From positions 1 through 34,271 of the IMG/VR virus record IMGVR_UViG_3300028361_000081: a stretch of DNA of 34,271 nt. One strand, given 5' to 3'. The position numbers were made by a program, and so were the translations under genes. The notes beneath the pieces are model-generated. The model did no database searches and had not been told where the DNA came from. It worked only from the letters and a program-made list of their open reading frames with translations. Origin of the DNA: a virus. Shown piece by piece: positions 13,710 through 21,873 of the stretch; the stretch's first letter is position 1; each line of letters opens with the position of its first letter.

Positions 13710-13985
13710 ATGACCAAAGCACAAAAACGCACCCAAATCCGTATCGCCCTCCTGCTCGATCTCGAAGCAGTTAGCCCAGCGAGCCTGCCCTTGAGCACGC
13801 TCGCAAGTGGCCTGCGCCACGTCCACTCGATCGTGGTCGACGTAGCCGAGCTCGATCAACACCTCGATCTCTTTGTCGGCGAGCAGCTGGTGGAGGCGAT
13901 CCCGCAACGATTGAGCCCTGGAGACGTGCGCTATAAGCTCACGTCGGCAGGCCGTCTCTACCTAGAGGAGGCAGGCGAGATCTAA
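13710..13985 (+). CDS. Small winged-helix-like protein before the terminase genes
   Basis: A 91-residue protein: a helix (KRTQIRIALLLDLEAV), then LPLSTLASGLRHVH, SIVVDVAELDQHLDLFVGEQ, and a strand pair VRYKLTSAGRLYLEEAG typical of winged-helix wings. Mu has a comparably placed small gene just before its terminase genes, and the arrangement here (small HTH-like, small terminase, large terminase) matches. I do not assign a biochemical role. It starts 23 bases after the coiled-coil gene and lies 3 bases before the next ATG. Confidence 0.75.
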   Translation: MTKAQKRTQIRIALLLDLEAVSPASLPLSTLASGLRHVHSIVVDVAELDQHLDLFVGEQLVEAIPQRLSPGDVRYKLTSAGRLYLEEAGEI

Positions 13986-13988
13986 GCT

Positions 13989-14522
13989 ATGCGTAAACGC
14001 CGCTCAGATTCCAAGCTCTACAGCCTGCCCGAAAAAGCACAGCGCGACATACACGCGCTCGCTGAATCCGGAACGCTGGCAGATGCCTGCGCACAGATCG
14101 CGCTGCCTATCGAGACGGATGGCTACGAGATCGACGTTTCGGAAAGCACGCTTAGCGGCTTTTGCAAACACTGGCGTGCAGTCATCTTTCGCGAGTCACT
14201 GCATGAGGGCGCGGCGGTCGCGGCTGAAGTGGACGGCGCTCTTAGTGACGCGCAACGCGATCAGATCGACCAAGCGACGGAGGACGGGCTGCGCAGCTGG
14301 GTGCTGGACTCCATCGTGGCCAAGACGATCTCGGCCAAGGAGGTAAAGAGCATCATGGGTGTGTTGATCGCCAGCAAGAAGACGGAGCTTGATGAGCGTA
14401 AATTTAACGAGGCGCTGAAGAAGGCGGCCTGGGTGGATAGCCTCAAAGATAAAGCCAACACTCAAGGCAAACTAACCGCTGCTGATGTGGCCGATATGGA
14501 GAAGCAACTGAAACTACTTTAA
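13989..14522 (+). CDS. Small terminase subunit candidate (Mu gp27/DUF3486-like)
   Basis: A 177-residue helical protein. The N-terminal half carries a DNA-binding-like region (YSLPEKAQRDIHALAESGTL, then VSESTLSGFCKHWRA), the rest is a chain of charged helices ending in AADVADMEKQLKLL. This is the usual layout of DUF3486 small terminases: helix-turn-helix plus a coiled oligomerisation part. It is immediately upstream of the large terminase, with the TAATG junction giving translational coupling. In transposable phages this subunit recognises the packaging start near the phage end rather than a cos site. Confidence 0.8.
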   Translation: MRKRRSDSKLYSLPEKAQRDIHALAESGTLADACAQIALPIETDGYEIDVSESTLSGFCKHWRAVIFRESLHEGAAVAAEVDGALSDAQRDQIDQATEDGLRSWVLDSIVAKTISAKEVKSIMGVLIASKKTELDERKFNEALKKAAWVDSLKDKANTQGKLTAADVADMEKQLKLL

Positions 14523-15922
14523 TGGCTAAACGACTTCCAGATCATGCAAAGGGCTTTCGTGGCCGGGCGAAGAACATCCCCGAGCGCGATACCTTCATGC
14601 TGCCTTACCAGACTCGCTGGATTAAGGATGCGTCGATCATGCGTATCATGGAGAAAAGTCGCCGTGTGGGCGTCTCGTATGCGACGGCCTATGACATCGT
14701 GCGCTCGCATTCGGTGGATACGAATCTCTCTGACAGTTGGGTGAGCTCACGCGACGAGCCGACTGCCAAGCTCTTTCTCCAGGACTGCAAGAAGTTTGCA
14801 GGCGTCTTTAAGATCGCTGCCGACTCGCTGGGTAAGCAAGTGATGGACGACAAGGGCAACAGCGCCTATGTGCTAAGGTTCGCCAACGATACGGACATCA
14901 ACTCAGTCGCTTCCAATCCCGACGTGTTTGCGGGTAAGGGCGGTAATGTTGTGCTTGATGAGTGGGCACTGCGCCAAGATCCGCGTGCGGTGTATGCCAT
15001 CGCCTCGCCTGCGATCGACTGGGGAGGCCGTCTCTCTGGTATCTCGACGCACCGGGGATCGGGTAACTTCTTTAACAAGCTGATCCAAGAGATCAAGCAT
15101 GGGGGCAACCCTAAGAACTTCTCGCTGCACACGGTCACGCTCCAGGACGCGCTCGATCAGCACTTCCTCTGGAAGCTCCAGACGAAGCTTCCTGATGGCG
15201 ATTCGCGCCTCGATATGGACGAGGCGGAATACTTCGACTACCAGCGCAGCCGCGCGGGAAGTGAAGAGAGCTTCCTGCAAGAGTATATGTGCGTGCCGGC
15301 AGATGATGCTAGCGCCTTCCTTCCCTTTGAGCTTATCGATGCCTGCACTTACGATGTCGCTGAGCAGTGGCAATACTCGGTAGCTAAGCTCGCTGATAGT
15401 GGCAACGATCTGTATCTCGGTGTAGACGTGGGTCGCACAAAAGACCTTACCGTGATGTGGCTTATCGAGAAGGTGGGCGGCGTCGCGTTCACGCGGCACA
15501 TTATAGAACTACAGGGGCAGACCTTTAGCCAGCAAGAGAGCTACCTTTACGAGCTGCTTAGATTGCCACGTATGCGCCGCTGCTGTATCGACTCGACTGG
15601 CCTCGGCATGCAGTTCGCCGAACGTGCGCAAGAGAAGTTTGGTAAATACAAAGTGGAGGCCGTGCGCTTCAGCGGCCCGGTGAAGGAAGAGCTAGCCTAC
15701 CCCGTGCGCAAGGCGTTTGAGGATCGAGCGATCCGCATACCCGCCAATCGCGAGATCGAACTCGACCTGCGCAAAGTCCGCAAAGAGACGACGAGCGCAG
15801 GTAACATTCGATTCACTGCCGATGCCGACGACTCTGGCCACGCGGATAGATTTTGGGCAGTCGCACTCGCACTTCATGCGGGCAAGCAAATCAACACACC
15901 CGCCGAGTGCATCCTCATCTAA
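14522..15922 (+). CDS. Large terminase subunit (Mu gp28-like ATPase-nuclease)
   Basis: A 466-residue packaging motor. The ATPase part has a Walker A-like KSRRVGVSYATA (about 45-56), which is the deviant form common in these terminases, and Walker B GNVVLDEWAL (141-150) with D146 and E147. The C-terminal RNase H-like nuclease has LYLGVDVGRTKDLTVMWLIE with D302 and CCIDSTGLG with D357. It begins at the ATG overlapping the stop of the small subunit. Packaging by headful from the left end would include adjacent host DNA, as in Mu, but that is inferred from family. Confidence 0.93.
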   Translation: MAKRLPDHAKGFRGRAKNIPERDTFMLPYQTRWIKDASIMRIMEKSRRVGVSYATAYDIVRSHSVDTNLSDSWVSSRDEPTAKLFLQDCKKFAGVFKIAADSLGKQVMDDKGNSAYVLRFANDTDINSVASNPDVFAGKGGNVVLDEWALRQDPRAVYAIASPAIDWGGRLSGISTHRGSGNFFNKLIQEIKHGGNPKNFSLHTVTLQDALDQHFLWKLQTKLPDGDSRLDMDEAEYFDYQRSRAGSEESFLQEYMCVPADDASAFLPFELIDACTYDVAEQWQYSVAKLADSGNDLYLGVDVGRTKDLTVMWLIEKVGGVAFTRHIIELQGQTFSQQESYLYELLRLPRMRRCCIDSTGLGMQFAERAQEKFGKYKVEAVRFSGPVKEELAYPVRKAFEDRAIRIPANREIELDLRKVRKETTSAGNIRFTADADDSGHADRFWAVALALHAGKQINTPAECILI

Positions 15923-15930
15923 CTTTCCCC

Positions 15931-16089
15931 ATGATTCCAACAAGCCATTTAAACGCCCGTAGCGGCCTCGACCCCAAGACTCGCACACAGAGCCGCGATC
16001 TCTGTGCGGACGATTTTGCAATATGTTTATGTCAGTTTGCAAAGGGGTCTCGTATCCAGCCATCAACGACGGAGGGTGCAGATGTCTAG
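15931..16089 (+). CDS. Short unknown ORF overlapping the portal gene start
   Basis: A 52-residue frame (opening MIPTSHLNARSGLDPKTR) in the 159-base gap between terminase and portal; the TAG overlaps the portal start. No domain is seen. It has an ATG close to the terminase stop but no clear ribosome site, and could be noise or a small coupling peptide that leads ribosomes to the portal start. Confidence 0.35.
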   Translation: MIPTSHLNARSGLDPKTRTQSRDLCADDFAICLCQFAKGSRIQPSTTEGADV

Positions 16090-18214
16090 TATCCTCAAAA
16101 AGTTCAGTAATTGGCTAAAGCAGAAGTCTGGGGCTAGCTACTTCAACCGATTCAACGATACGTCGTCGACCTCGGGCAATCAGCTAAGCCGCGCCTATGC
16201 AAATTCAGTGTGGGTGATGCGAGCGATCAAACACGTCGCAGGCCCGATTTCTAGCGTGCCGCTGAATCTCGAAGTGCTGGGTGACGATGGCAATGTCGCA
16301 ATCTCCGATAAGCGTATTCAGCGTTTTTGGCAAAACCCATTCCTCGGCCTTAGCTATTTTGACGGCATTGAGGCGACTGTATGCTGGCTCAAGTTGGAGG
16401 GCGATTGCTTCTGGTTTGCCGATGATTCGCTCTTGATTCCGTTTCCGGACGTGGCCGCGCCTTCGAAGCTACTGATTGCCGGCCCTGATAATGTGCGCAT
16501 CGTCAAGGATGGCGATGAGGTGATCGGCTATGAATACACATCGAAGAAAGGCAAACGCACCTACTTCACTCCCGAGCAATCGTGGCACCATAAATTTTTT
16601 AATCCTTACGACACGGCGCGTGGCCTCGGCGAACTGAGCGCAGTCAAAATAGCTGCTGAGAGCGATTACCTAGCAGGCAACTTTCAGCGCAACTTGAACC
16701 GTAGTAACGGCGATCAAGGCGTCTACGTGATCTCTAAGAGCGGCATCACTGATGACAAGCAACGTGAGCAAATCACCGCGCAACTACGAGCCAAGCAACG
16801 CGCCAACCAGCGCGGCGAGGCTAAGGTCGCTTTCCTAAATGGTGGCGACATGACTATCGAAGATCCTAAAGTGCGCACTCCAGATGCCGCCTTCCTCGCA
16901 GGTCGCTTTGCAGATCGCGAGGAGATCTACATCGGGCTCGGAGTGCCTGCCTCGATGTCGAGCAAGCAGGCGAGCTACAGCATCGGCTCTGCCTCCGACC
17001 GCTATGCACTGATCGAAGAGACGTGTAAGCCCACTGGCCGCAAGATCTGTGAGGGTGTTGATTTTTTTACGCAAAAGCTCGTCGACGGAACAGCGACGGT
17101 GCAGACCTCGCTGGAGTGGGATGAACATAGCACCATGCAAGAAGTGCGTGCTGAGCGCCTCAAATCTGCCGACACACTGTGGTCGAAAGGTGTGCCCATG
17201 TCAGTGATCGATGAGCATCTACGCCTCGGTATGCCAGACTACGCGGGTAAGGACATCGGCTATTTACCCTTTAGCGTCGCGCCAGTCGGCACGGTCGAAG
17301 ATCCAAAGACGGACACGAAGCTTGCGGAGAAGCAGGCACCTACCGCGCGGCGCCTCAAAGCATTTGATGAGATGGTGGCCGCTTTAACTTCCCCCATCAC
17401 GAAAGCCGACGAAGCCACCGACGAGCCAGATGAGGGCGAACAGTTTCAAGCCGACCGCAATAGTAAAGAGGTCAAGCTATGGGAGATGCACATGCGCTCG
17501 CGTGCGGCCTCGATCAAACGCTACCGGCAAAGCTTTAAGCGTGTGCTCATGGCAGCGCGCGCCGAAACGCTCGCCAACCTCGACCGCCTAACTGCGGAGG
17601 GCAAGTCTCTCCAGACTAAGGCGGCTGCATCTGATTTCGTGTTCGACCTCGAAGTGTTTCGCAGTGCGTTTTTCGGAGCGATGCGCAAGTCAGCGCAGAC
17701 CGCGCTGAACGATGGCGGCATGCAGGTATTCAAGGAGCTGGGTAAAGATGATGTGTTTACTATGCCGCCTGAAGAAGTGCTAATGTTTATCCAGGAGCGT
17801 AAGAATCTGCTCAAGGGCATACCTGACCAAGTGCACCGCACCATCATGAGTAGCATCGAAGAGGGCATTCAGAACGGCGAGTCGATGGCCAAGCTTGCAG
17901 GCCGTGTTAAAGGCTCTTTTAACGCCATTGAAAGCAGCCGTGCGCTAACGATCGCGCAGACTGAAACGGGCGCGGCCTATGGCACATCACGCCAAGCCTC
18001 GATGAAGCAAGCCGGAATAAAGCGCAAGAAATGGCTGACCTCTGGCAATGGAAATGTGCGTGCCACCCACCGTGCGGCCAATGGCCAAAAGGTGCCACTC
18101 GACGAAGATTTTGACGTAGGTGGTAGCGCGTTATCTCACCCCTGCGATCCTGCTGGAGATCCCAGCGAAACCATTAACTGCCACTGCGTCTCTATTGCAG
18201 TGATTGAAGATTAA
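16082..18214 (+). CDS. Portal protein fused to a MuF head-morphogenesis domain
   Basis: A 710-residue protein from the ATG at 16082, preceded by acggagggtgcag, a good Shine-Dalgarno site. The N-terminal ~430 residues read as an HK97-type portal: YANSVWVMRAIKHVAGPISS, SWHHKFFNPYDTARGLGELS, and GLGVPASMSS. After an acidic linker (DEATDEPDEGEQ), a charged helical part leads to a C-terminal MuF domain: ALTIAQTETGAAYGTSR, KRKKWLTSGNGNVRATHRAA, and a closing pair of cysteines in ETINCHCVSI. In Mu the portal (gp29) and F protein (gp30) are separate, so this is a fusion. It should form the portal vertex with the MuF domain as a minor internal or neck component. Confidence 0.92.
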   Translation: MSSILKKFSNWLKQKSGASYFNRFNDTSSTSGNQLSRAYANSVWVMRAIKHVAGPISSVPLNLEVLGDDGNVAISDKRIQRFWQNPFLGLSYFDGIEATVCWLKLEGDCFWFADDSLLIPFPDVAAPSKLLIAGPDNVRIVKDGDEVIGYEYTSKKGKRTYFTPEQSWHHKFFNPYDTARGLGELSAVKIAAESDYLAGNFQRNLNRSNGDQGVYVISKSGITDDKQREQITAQLRAKQRANQRGEAKVAFLNGGDMTIEDPKVRTPDAAFLAGRFADREEIYIGLGVPASMSSKQASYSIGSASDRYALIEETCKPTGRKICEGVDFFTQKLVDGTATVQTSLEWDEHSTMQEVRAERLKSADTLWSKGVPMSVIDEHLRLGMPDYAGKDIGYLPFSVAPVGTVEDPKTDTKLAEKQAPTARRLKAFDEMVAALTSPITKADEATDEPDEGEQFQADRNSKEVKLWEMHMRSRAASIKRYRQSFKRVLMAARAETLANLDRLTAEGKSLQTKAAASDFVFDLEVFRSAFFGAMRKSAQTALNDGGMQVFKELGKDDVFTMPPEEVLMFIQERKNLLKGIPDQVHRTIMSSIEEGIQNGESMAKLAGRVKGSFNAIESSRALTIAQTETGAAYGTSRQASMKQAGIKRKKWLTSGNGNVRATHRAANGQKVPLDEDFDVGGSALSHPCDPAGDPSETINCHCVSIAVIED

Positions 18215-18225
18215 GAACCAAAATT

Positions 18226-18990
18226 ATGAGCAATTCCATACTAGAAGCTTTCCGTCTCAAAGACGCCGCCCCTGCTAATCCTGAGCTGCCACACGTCGGC
18301 GACCTCGGCACCGAGCGCCGCCGCCTTATCCATCCAGAGGTCAAGGTGATCGATAAGGAAAAGGGTATCGTGGACTTTATCGCGAGCGATGAATCCATAG
18401 ATAGCTATGGCGAAATCGTTCGGGCCAAAGGCTGGCGCTTTAATCGGTTCGAGAAGAATGCTCCGTTTGTCGATTCGCACAACTACAGCTCAGTCAAGAA
18501 CATGCTCGGCAAAGTGATCGACTGGAAGATCAGCCAGGGACAGCTGATCGAGCGGGTGCAATACGCAATCGGAGATCCCGAACATACGATCGCGCAGATC
18601 GCCTGGAAGCTCACCATCAACAACTTTCTCAAAGCCGTCTCGGTTGGCTTTATCCCTACCAAGTGGGTCAGCAAGTGGGGTGAAGGTGACGGCTACTTAA
18701 AAGAGCTTTCTCGCCTCGGCCTCGATACCGACAGCGGCGTGAGAGTCATCTACCAGGAGCAAGAGCAGATCGAGCTAAGCGCCTGCATCATCGGAGCCAA
18801 CGGCAACGCCGTGGCCAAAGCTTTCAAAGCCGACGCCCTCACTGAAGAGGACGTCGATACACTTTTCGCAAAATCAGAACAACTCAACCGGAGACGCAGC
18901 CCACAGTCTGGCGACGGCGCGAATCCTTATGGCCAGACATCGGGCGAAACTGAATTTCTGCGGAAACTAAAACAAATCACCAATCGTTAA
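18226..18990 (+). CDS. Prohead serine protease (HK97 gp4 type, U35)
   Basis: A 254-residue protein. The protease domain spans about residues 35-180: DFIASDESIDSYGEIV, FVDSHNYSSVKNMLGKV with catalytic H85, and LKAVSVGFIPTKW with catalytic S139. This is the HK97-type maturation protease, which cuts the scaffolding part of capsid proteins. It is followed 17 bases later by the capsid gene. The C-terminus is hydrophilic (NRRRSPQSGDGANPYGQT) and may act as a scaffold tail. The start context accaaaattATG has no Shine-Dalgarno site. Confidence 0.95.
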   Translation: MSNSILEAFRLKDAAPANPELPHVGDLGTERRRLIHPEVKVIDKEKGIVDFIASDESIDSYGEIVRAKGWRFNRFEKNAPFVDSHNYSSVKNMLGKVIDWKISQGQLIERVQYAIGDPEHTIAQIAWKLTINNFLKAVSVGFIPTKWVSKWGEGDGYLKELSRLGLDTDSGVRVIYQEQEQIELSACIIGANGNAVAKAFKADALTEEDVDTLFAKSEQLNRRRSPQSGDGANPYGQTSGETEFLRKLKQITNR

Positions 18991-19007
18991 TTCAAAGAAA
19001 AATTATT

Positions 19008-20363
19008 ATGAAAAATCGTAAATTCTCTCCTTTCTCTTTTGGGCAACGCATGTTCTACGCATGCTGCCTGCGCTTCTGCCTCGGCATCACTGATGATGAA
19101 TTCAAGACTAAGGTCCTCGGCGGCGTGGGCGAACTCAAGTCTGCCCAGGAAAAGCAGGGCGAAGACCTCGTGACCATCAAGACGCAGACCGATCAGCTTA
19201 CGGATAACTACGATCAGCTCGATCAGGACACCAAGAAAGCGTTCGAAGAACTGACTAAGGTTAAAAACGAGTGCAACTCGATCAGCGACATCAATCAAAA
19301 ACTGCGCAAGGTGCAGTTGCAGTTGGGCCGCGAACGCTCGATGGCGTTTGGCGATCCGGTAAAGGCGCTTGTCGGCAACGAAGAGCTGCGCGCCCGCATC
19401 AATGCCGCTGTCCGCATGGCTGCCAGCAATGGAGCCGACATGCACAGCGTCGCAAAGAGCATCATGAGTAAAGCGCTGGGTGAAGACTCGGCGCCAGGCT
19501 CGAACTACATCAACGCCGAACTCGCAGCCGAGATCTACGACACCCTCGCCAGCTATGGCGTGTGGAACACCTTCTCGGTGCGTCGTATGAGCACCAAGCA
19601 GTCCAAGCTGATCGTAAACACGGCTCGCCCTGAAGCGTATGTCATCCTGCAAGAAGGCGGCACGATTCCTGACGATGCGAACAAGGCCGGCACAACTGTC
19701 ACTCAAGAAGCTGAGATCATCGCAGTGTTACTCAATGTCTCCATGCAACTGCTCGAAGACAGTGAGAGCGACATCGCCGAAGAGGTGATGCGCGACTTCA
19801 TGGAGGCCTTCGCCTTCCGCCTCGACTATTTGACGCTCCGCGCAAATGGCACCGCCGATGCGACTAATGGTGGCATGACAGGTGCCTTCGAGTTCGGCAC
19901 CGCCGCCGTGGCCGCCGCTGGTAATACCACGATGGAGACGCTCGACCTAGAGGACGTCACGAACTGCATGCTCTCGGTCGATCCTGCCGTGCTCGCCCGT
20001 CCGTGCCGCTGGTGGCTCAATCCGCAGATCCTTGTGCGCATGTTGCACATCAAGGATGGGAACGGTCGCCCGATCTTCCTCACAGCGACGGAGGCTCCGA
20101 CAGCAGGCGGCATCGGCTCCATCCTCGGCTACCCGACTACGCTCGCACATGCCGCGCCCAATGCAAATGGGGCAGGCTCAAAGGTCGCCACCTTTGGCGA
20201 TCCGGGTGCGCTCAGCGTCGGTGTGCGCACCGACTATAAGTTCGAGAGCAGCGATCATCACAAGTGGAGCGAACTGCAACGCAGCTATCGCGGCCATGGC
20301 CGTGCCGCCGTCAAGGGCCGCCGCGCTCAAGGTCTCGCAGTCCTCACGACTGCTGCCAGCTAG
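19008..20363 (+). CDS. HK97-fold major capsid protein
   Basis: A 451-residue protein with the standard two-part layout. The first ~110 residues are helical and charged (TQTDQLTDNYDQLDQ, then DTKKAFEELTKVKNECN), the delta or scaffolding domain that the protease upstream would remove. From about residue 150 the HK97 fold follows: the E-loop region SVRRMSTKQSKLIV, EAYVILQEGGTIPDD, a spine helix DIAEEVMRDFMEAFAFRLDY, and the A-domain LGYPTTLAHAAP with FGDPGALSVGVRTDYKFESS. The N-terminus has an unusual hydrophobic Cys-rich start (MFYACCLRFCLGI), which would be lost on maturation. Confidence 0.94.
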   Translation: MKNRKFSPFSFGQRMFYACCLRFCLGITDDEFKTKVLGGVGELKSAQEKQGEDLVTIKTQTDQLTDNYDQLDQDTKKAFEELTKVKNECNSISDINQKLRKVQLQLGRERSMAFGDPVKALVGNEELRARINAAVRMAASNGADMHSVAKSIMSKALGEDSAPGSNYINAELAAEIYDTLASYGVWNTFSVRRMSTKQSKLIVNTARPEAYVILQEGGTIPDDANKAGTTVTQEAEIIAVLLNVSMQLLEDSESDIAEEVMRDFMEAFAFRLDYLTLRANGTADATNGGMTGAFEFGTAAVAAAGNTTMETLDLEDVTNCMLSVDPAVLARPCRWWLNPQILVRMLHIKDGNGRPIFLTATEAPTAGGIGSILGYPTTLAHAAPNANGAGSKVATFGDPGALSVGVRTDYKFESSDHHKWSELQRSYRGHGRAAVKGRRAQGLAVLTTAAS

Positions 20364-20476
20364 CAAGTAGAGGCGTCGCTAACCGCACACTCAATCTGGT
20401 CGCCTTCTCCCCCTCCTGGAGTCGAGCGGCCTTTGGGCTGTCTGAATATCAGCAATCAATCAATCCAATACAAATT

Positions 20477-20650
20477 ATGGCCAAAGAAACCGAAACAAAA
20501 ACACCCGCCGCAAAGGCACGCATGATCGCCTGCAAAGTAGGCCGTCAAGGCATCTCCGAAGGCGGCTCCATCTATCCAAGCGGCTCTGCCGTCGAGTTGC
20601 CCGCAGATCGCGTCAAAGCGCTAGGCAGTCTCGTGACTGAGCAAAAGTAA
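20477..20650 (+). CDS. Small basic protein after the capsid gene
   Basis: A 57-residue soluble protein from the ATG at 20477 (context caaattATG, no Shine-Dalgarno site), with KARMIACKVGRQGISEGG then YPSGSAVELPADRVKALGSLV. I do not recognise it. Small proteins of this size and beta-rich look after the capsid gene are often capsid decoration or head completion factors. It is followed by a hairpin with a T-rich tail. Confidence 0.65.
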   Translation: MAKETETKTPAAKARMIACKVGRQGISEGGSIYPSGSAVELPADRVKALGSLVTEQK

Positions 20651-20673
20651 AAAACAGATAGATACTTTCAAGC

Positions 20674-20711
20674 CGGTGCGACCGGCACACCAACGGTCGC
20701 ACCGCCTTTTC
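20674..20711 (+). terminator. Hairpin with T-rich tail between head and tail genes
   Basis: Arms cggtgcgaccg (20674-20684) and cggtcgcaccg (20694-20704) pair perfectly over a 9-base loop, followed by ccttttctt. It probably is a partial terminator that separates capsid-level from tail-level expression, or a processing hairpin. Confidence 0.75.
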
Positions 20712-20738
20712 TTAAATTTCATTTCAGCGCTTTTTAAA

Positions 20739-21350
20739 ATGTATACCAGCCTAACAACCCTTAAGGAATTCGTCCTCCCGGAATCTATCCAGGATAAAGA
20801 CGATTGGGATAGCATGCTCCTAGCCATCGGTGCCGGCATCGCGGATCTCTTTGACACGCGGTGCAACCGCAAGCTACGACGTGAGGTCGATGCTATCGCC
20901 GAGTTCGGCGGCGAGCATAGCTGCTTCGTGTTGCCTCGCTACCCCATCGAGACTATCGCCAGCGTGCACACCCGCTCCACACCATCAGATGCATGGCGCG
21001 AAGAGCCGAGCGCGATACAGACACAGTCTGACCAGAGCGGCCTCATCTCTTTTTGCGGGCGCATCGCCCATGAGTGCGAGCGCATCCAGGTCACTTACAC
21101 GGCAGGCTACTTTGTAGACATCACTGGAGAGACTGCTCTCCCAGATGGTGCGACACCCATGCCCGCTGACCTCATGCTAGCATGGTATCAGCAATGCGCC
21201 CACGTTTTCGAGCAACGCGACAAGCTAGGCTCAAACTTTACAGGCGCAGATCGTGGCCTAGGCGGGGCACTTGTGAGCCTTATCCAAATCGGCCTCACCG
21301 ATCCAGTCGAACAAGTCCTACAAGGGCACAAACGATTCCAAATTCTTTAA
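20739..21350 (+). CDS. Head-tail connector protein (gp6-like)
   Basis: A 203-residue protein from the ATG at 20739. The opening TTLKEFVLPESIQDKDDWDS with an early helix, followed by helical RCNRKL, and a conserved-looking end (GLGGALVSLIQIGLTDPVEQ), resemble adaptor proteins of the gp6/DUF1320 kind that sit between portal and tail. The central part has beta strands (FVLPRYPIETIASVHTR and RIQVTYTAGYFVD). It precedes the virion morphogenesis gene by 1 base. The assignment relies on layout and the N-terminal pattern more than on single motifs. Confidence 0.75.
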   Translation: MYTSLTTLKEFVLPESIQDKDDWDSMLLAIGAGIADLFDTRCNRKLRREVDAIAEFGGEHSCFVLPRYPIETIASVHTRSTPSDAWREEPSAIQTQSDQSGLISFCGRIAHECERIQVTYTAGYFVDITGETALPDGATPMPADLMLAWYQQCAHVFEQRDKLGSNFTGADRGLGGALVSLIQIGLTDPVEQVLQGHKRFQIL

Positions 21351-21351
21351 G

Positions 21352-21861
21352 ATGAGCACGCAAAGCAAAGTCCAACTCACTCCCGAGTCTCAGCGAATCA
21401 TCGCGAATCTCAAATCGATGCCTCAACGCATGGGAGTGGTTGTCGCGAAGGCGATGGACGACGAAAACGAAAAGACGGTCGCGCACATCTCTGAACGCTA
21501 TCTTTCGCGCAGAGGCGCTAACACGCTAGGTGTGCGCACTAACCGGCTCCGCAGTTCATTGCGTCGCACTCCCGCTCGGATCTCCGGCGACTTAGGGGTC
21601 TCGTCATCGATCGGCACCAACGTCGAATACGCTGGCGTGCATGAGTTTGGTTTCAAGGGCACCGTGACGATCAAATCACACGCTCGCAAAATGACATCCG
21701 CATTCGGCATCCCATTGTCCACTCCAGTCACGGTAAACGTGCGCACGCACACGCGAAATGTCGACATCAAGAAACGCGCTCCAATTCAATCCGGCATCGC
21801 CGACCGATTGGACAGCTATGTGCGCTCAATTTCGAAGGCCATCGTTGCCACCGCAGACTAA
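21352..21861 (+). CDS. Phage virion morphogenesis protein (HK97 gp10-like)
   Basis: A 169-residue basic protein with the family pattern RTNRLRSSLRR, then SSIGTNVEYAGVHEFGFKG, and a C-terminal basic strand region (TVTIKSHARKM). HK97 gp10-type and Mu gpG-type proteins of this kind act at the head-tail joint or in tail completion. The gene begins 1 base after the connector, in the expected order. Confidence 0.85.
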   Translation: MSTQSKVQLTPESQRIIANLKSMPQRMGVVVAKAMDDENEKTVAHISERYLSRRGANTLGVRTNRLRSSLRRTPARISGDLGVSSSIGTNVEYAGVHEFGFKGTVTIKSHARKMTSAFGIPLSTPVTVNVRTHTRNVDIKKRAPIQSGIADRLDSYVRSISKAIVATAD

Positions 21862-21873
21862 TCAACTTAGCAG

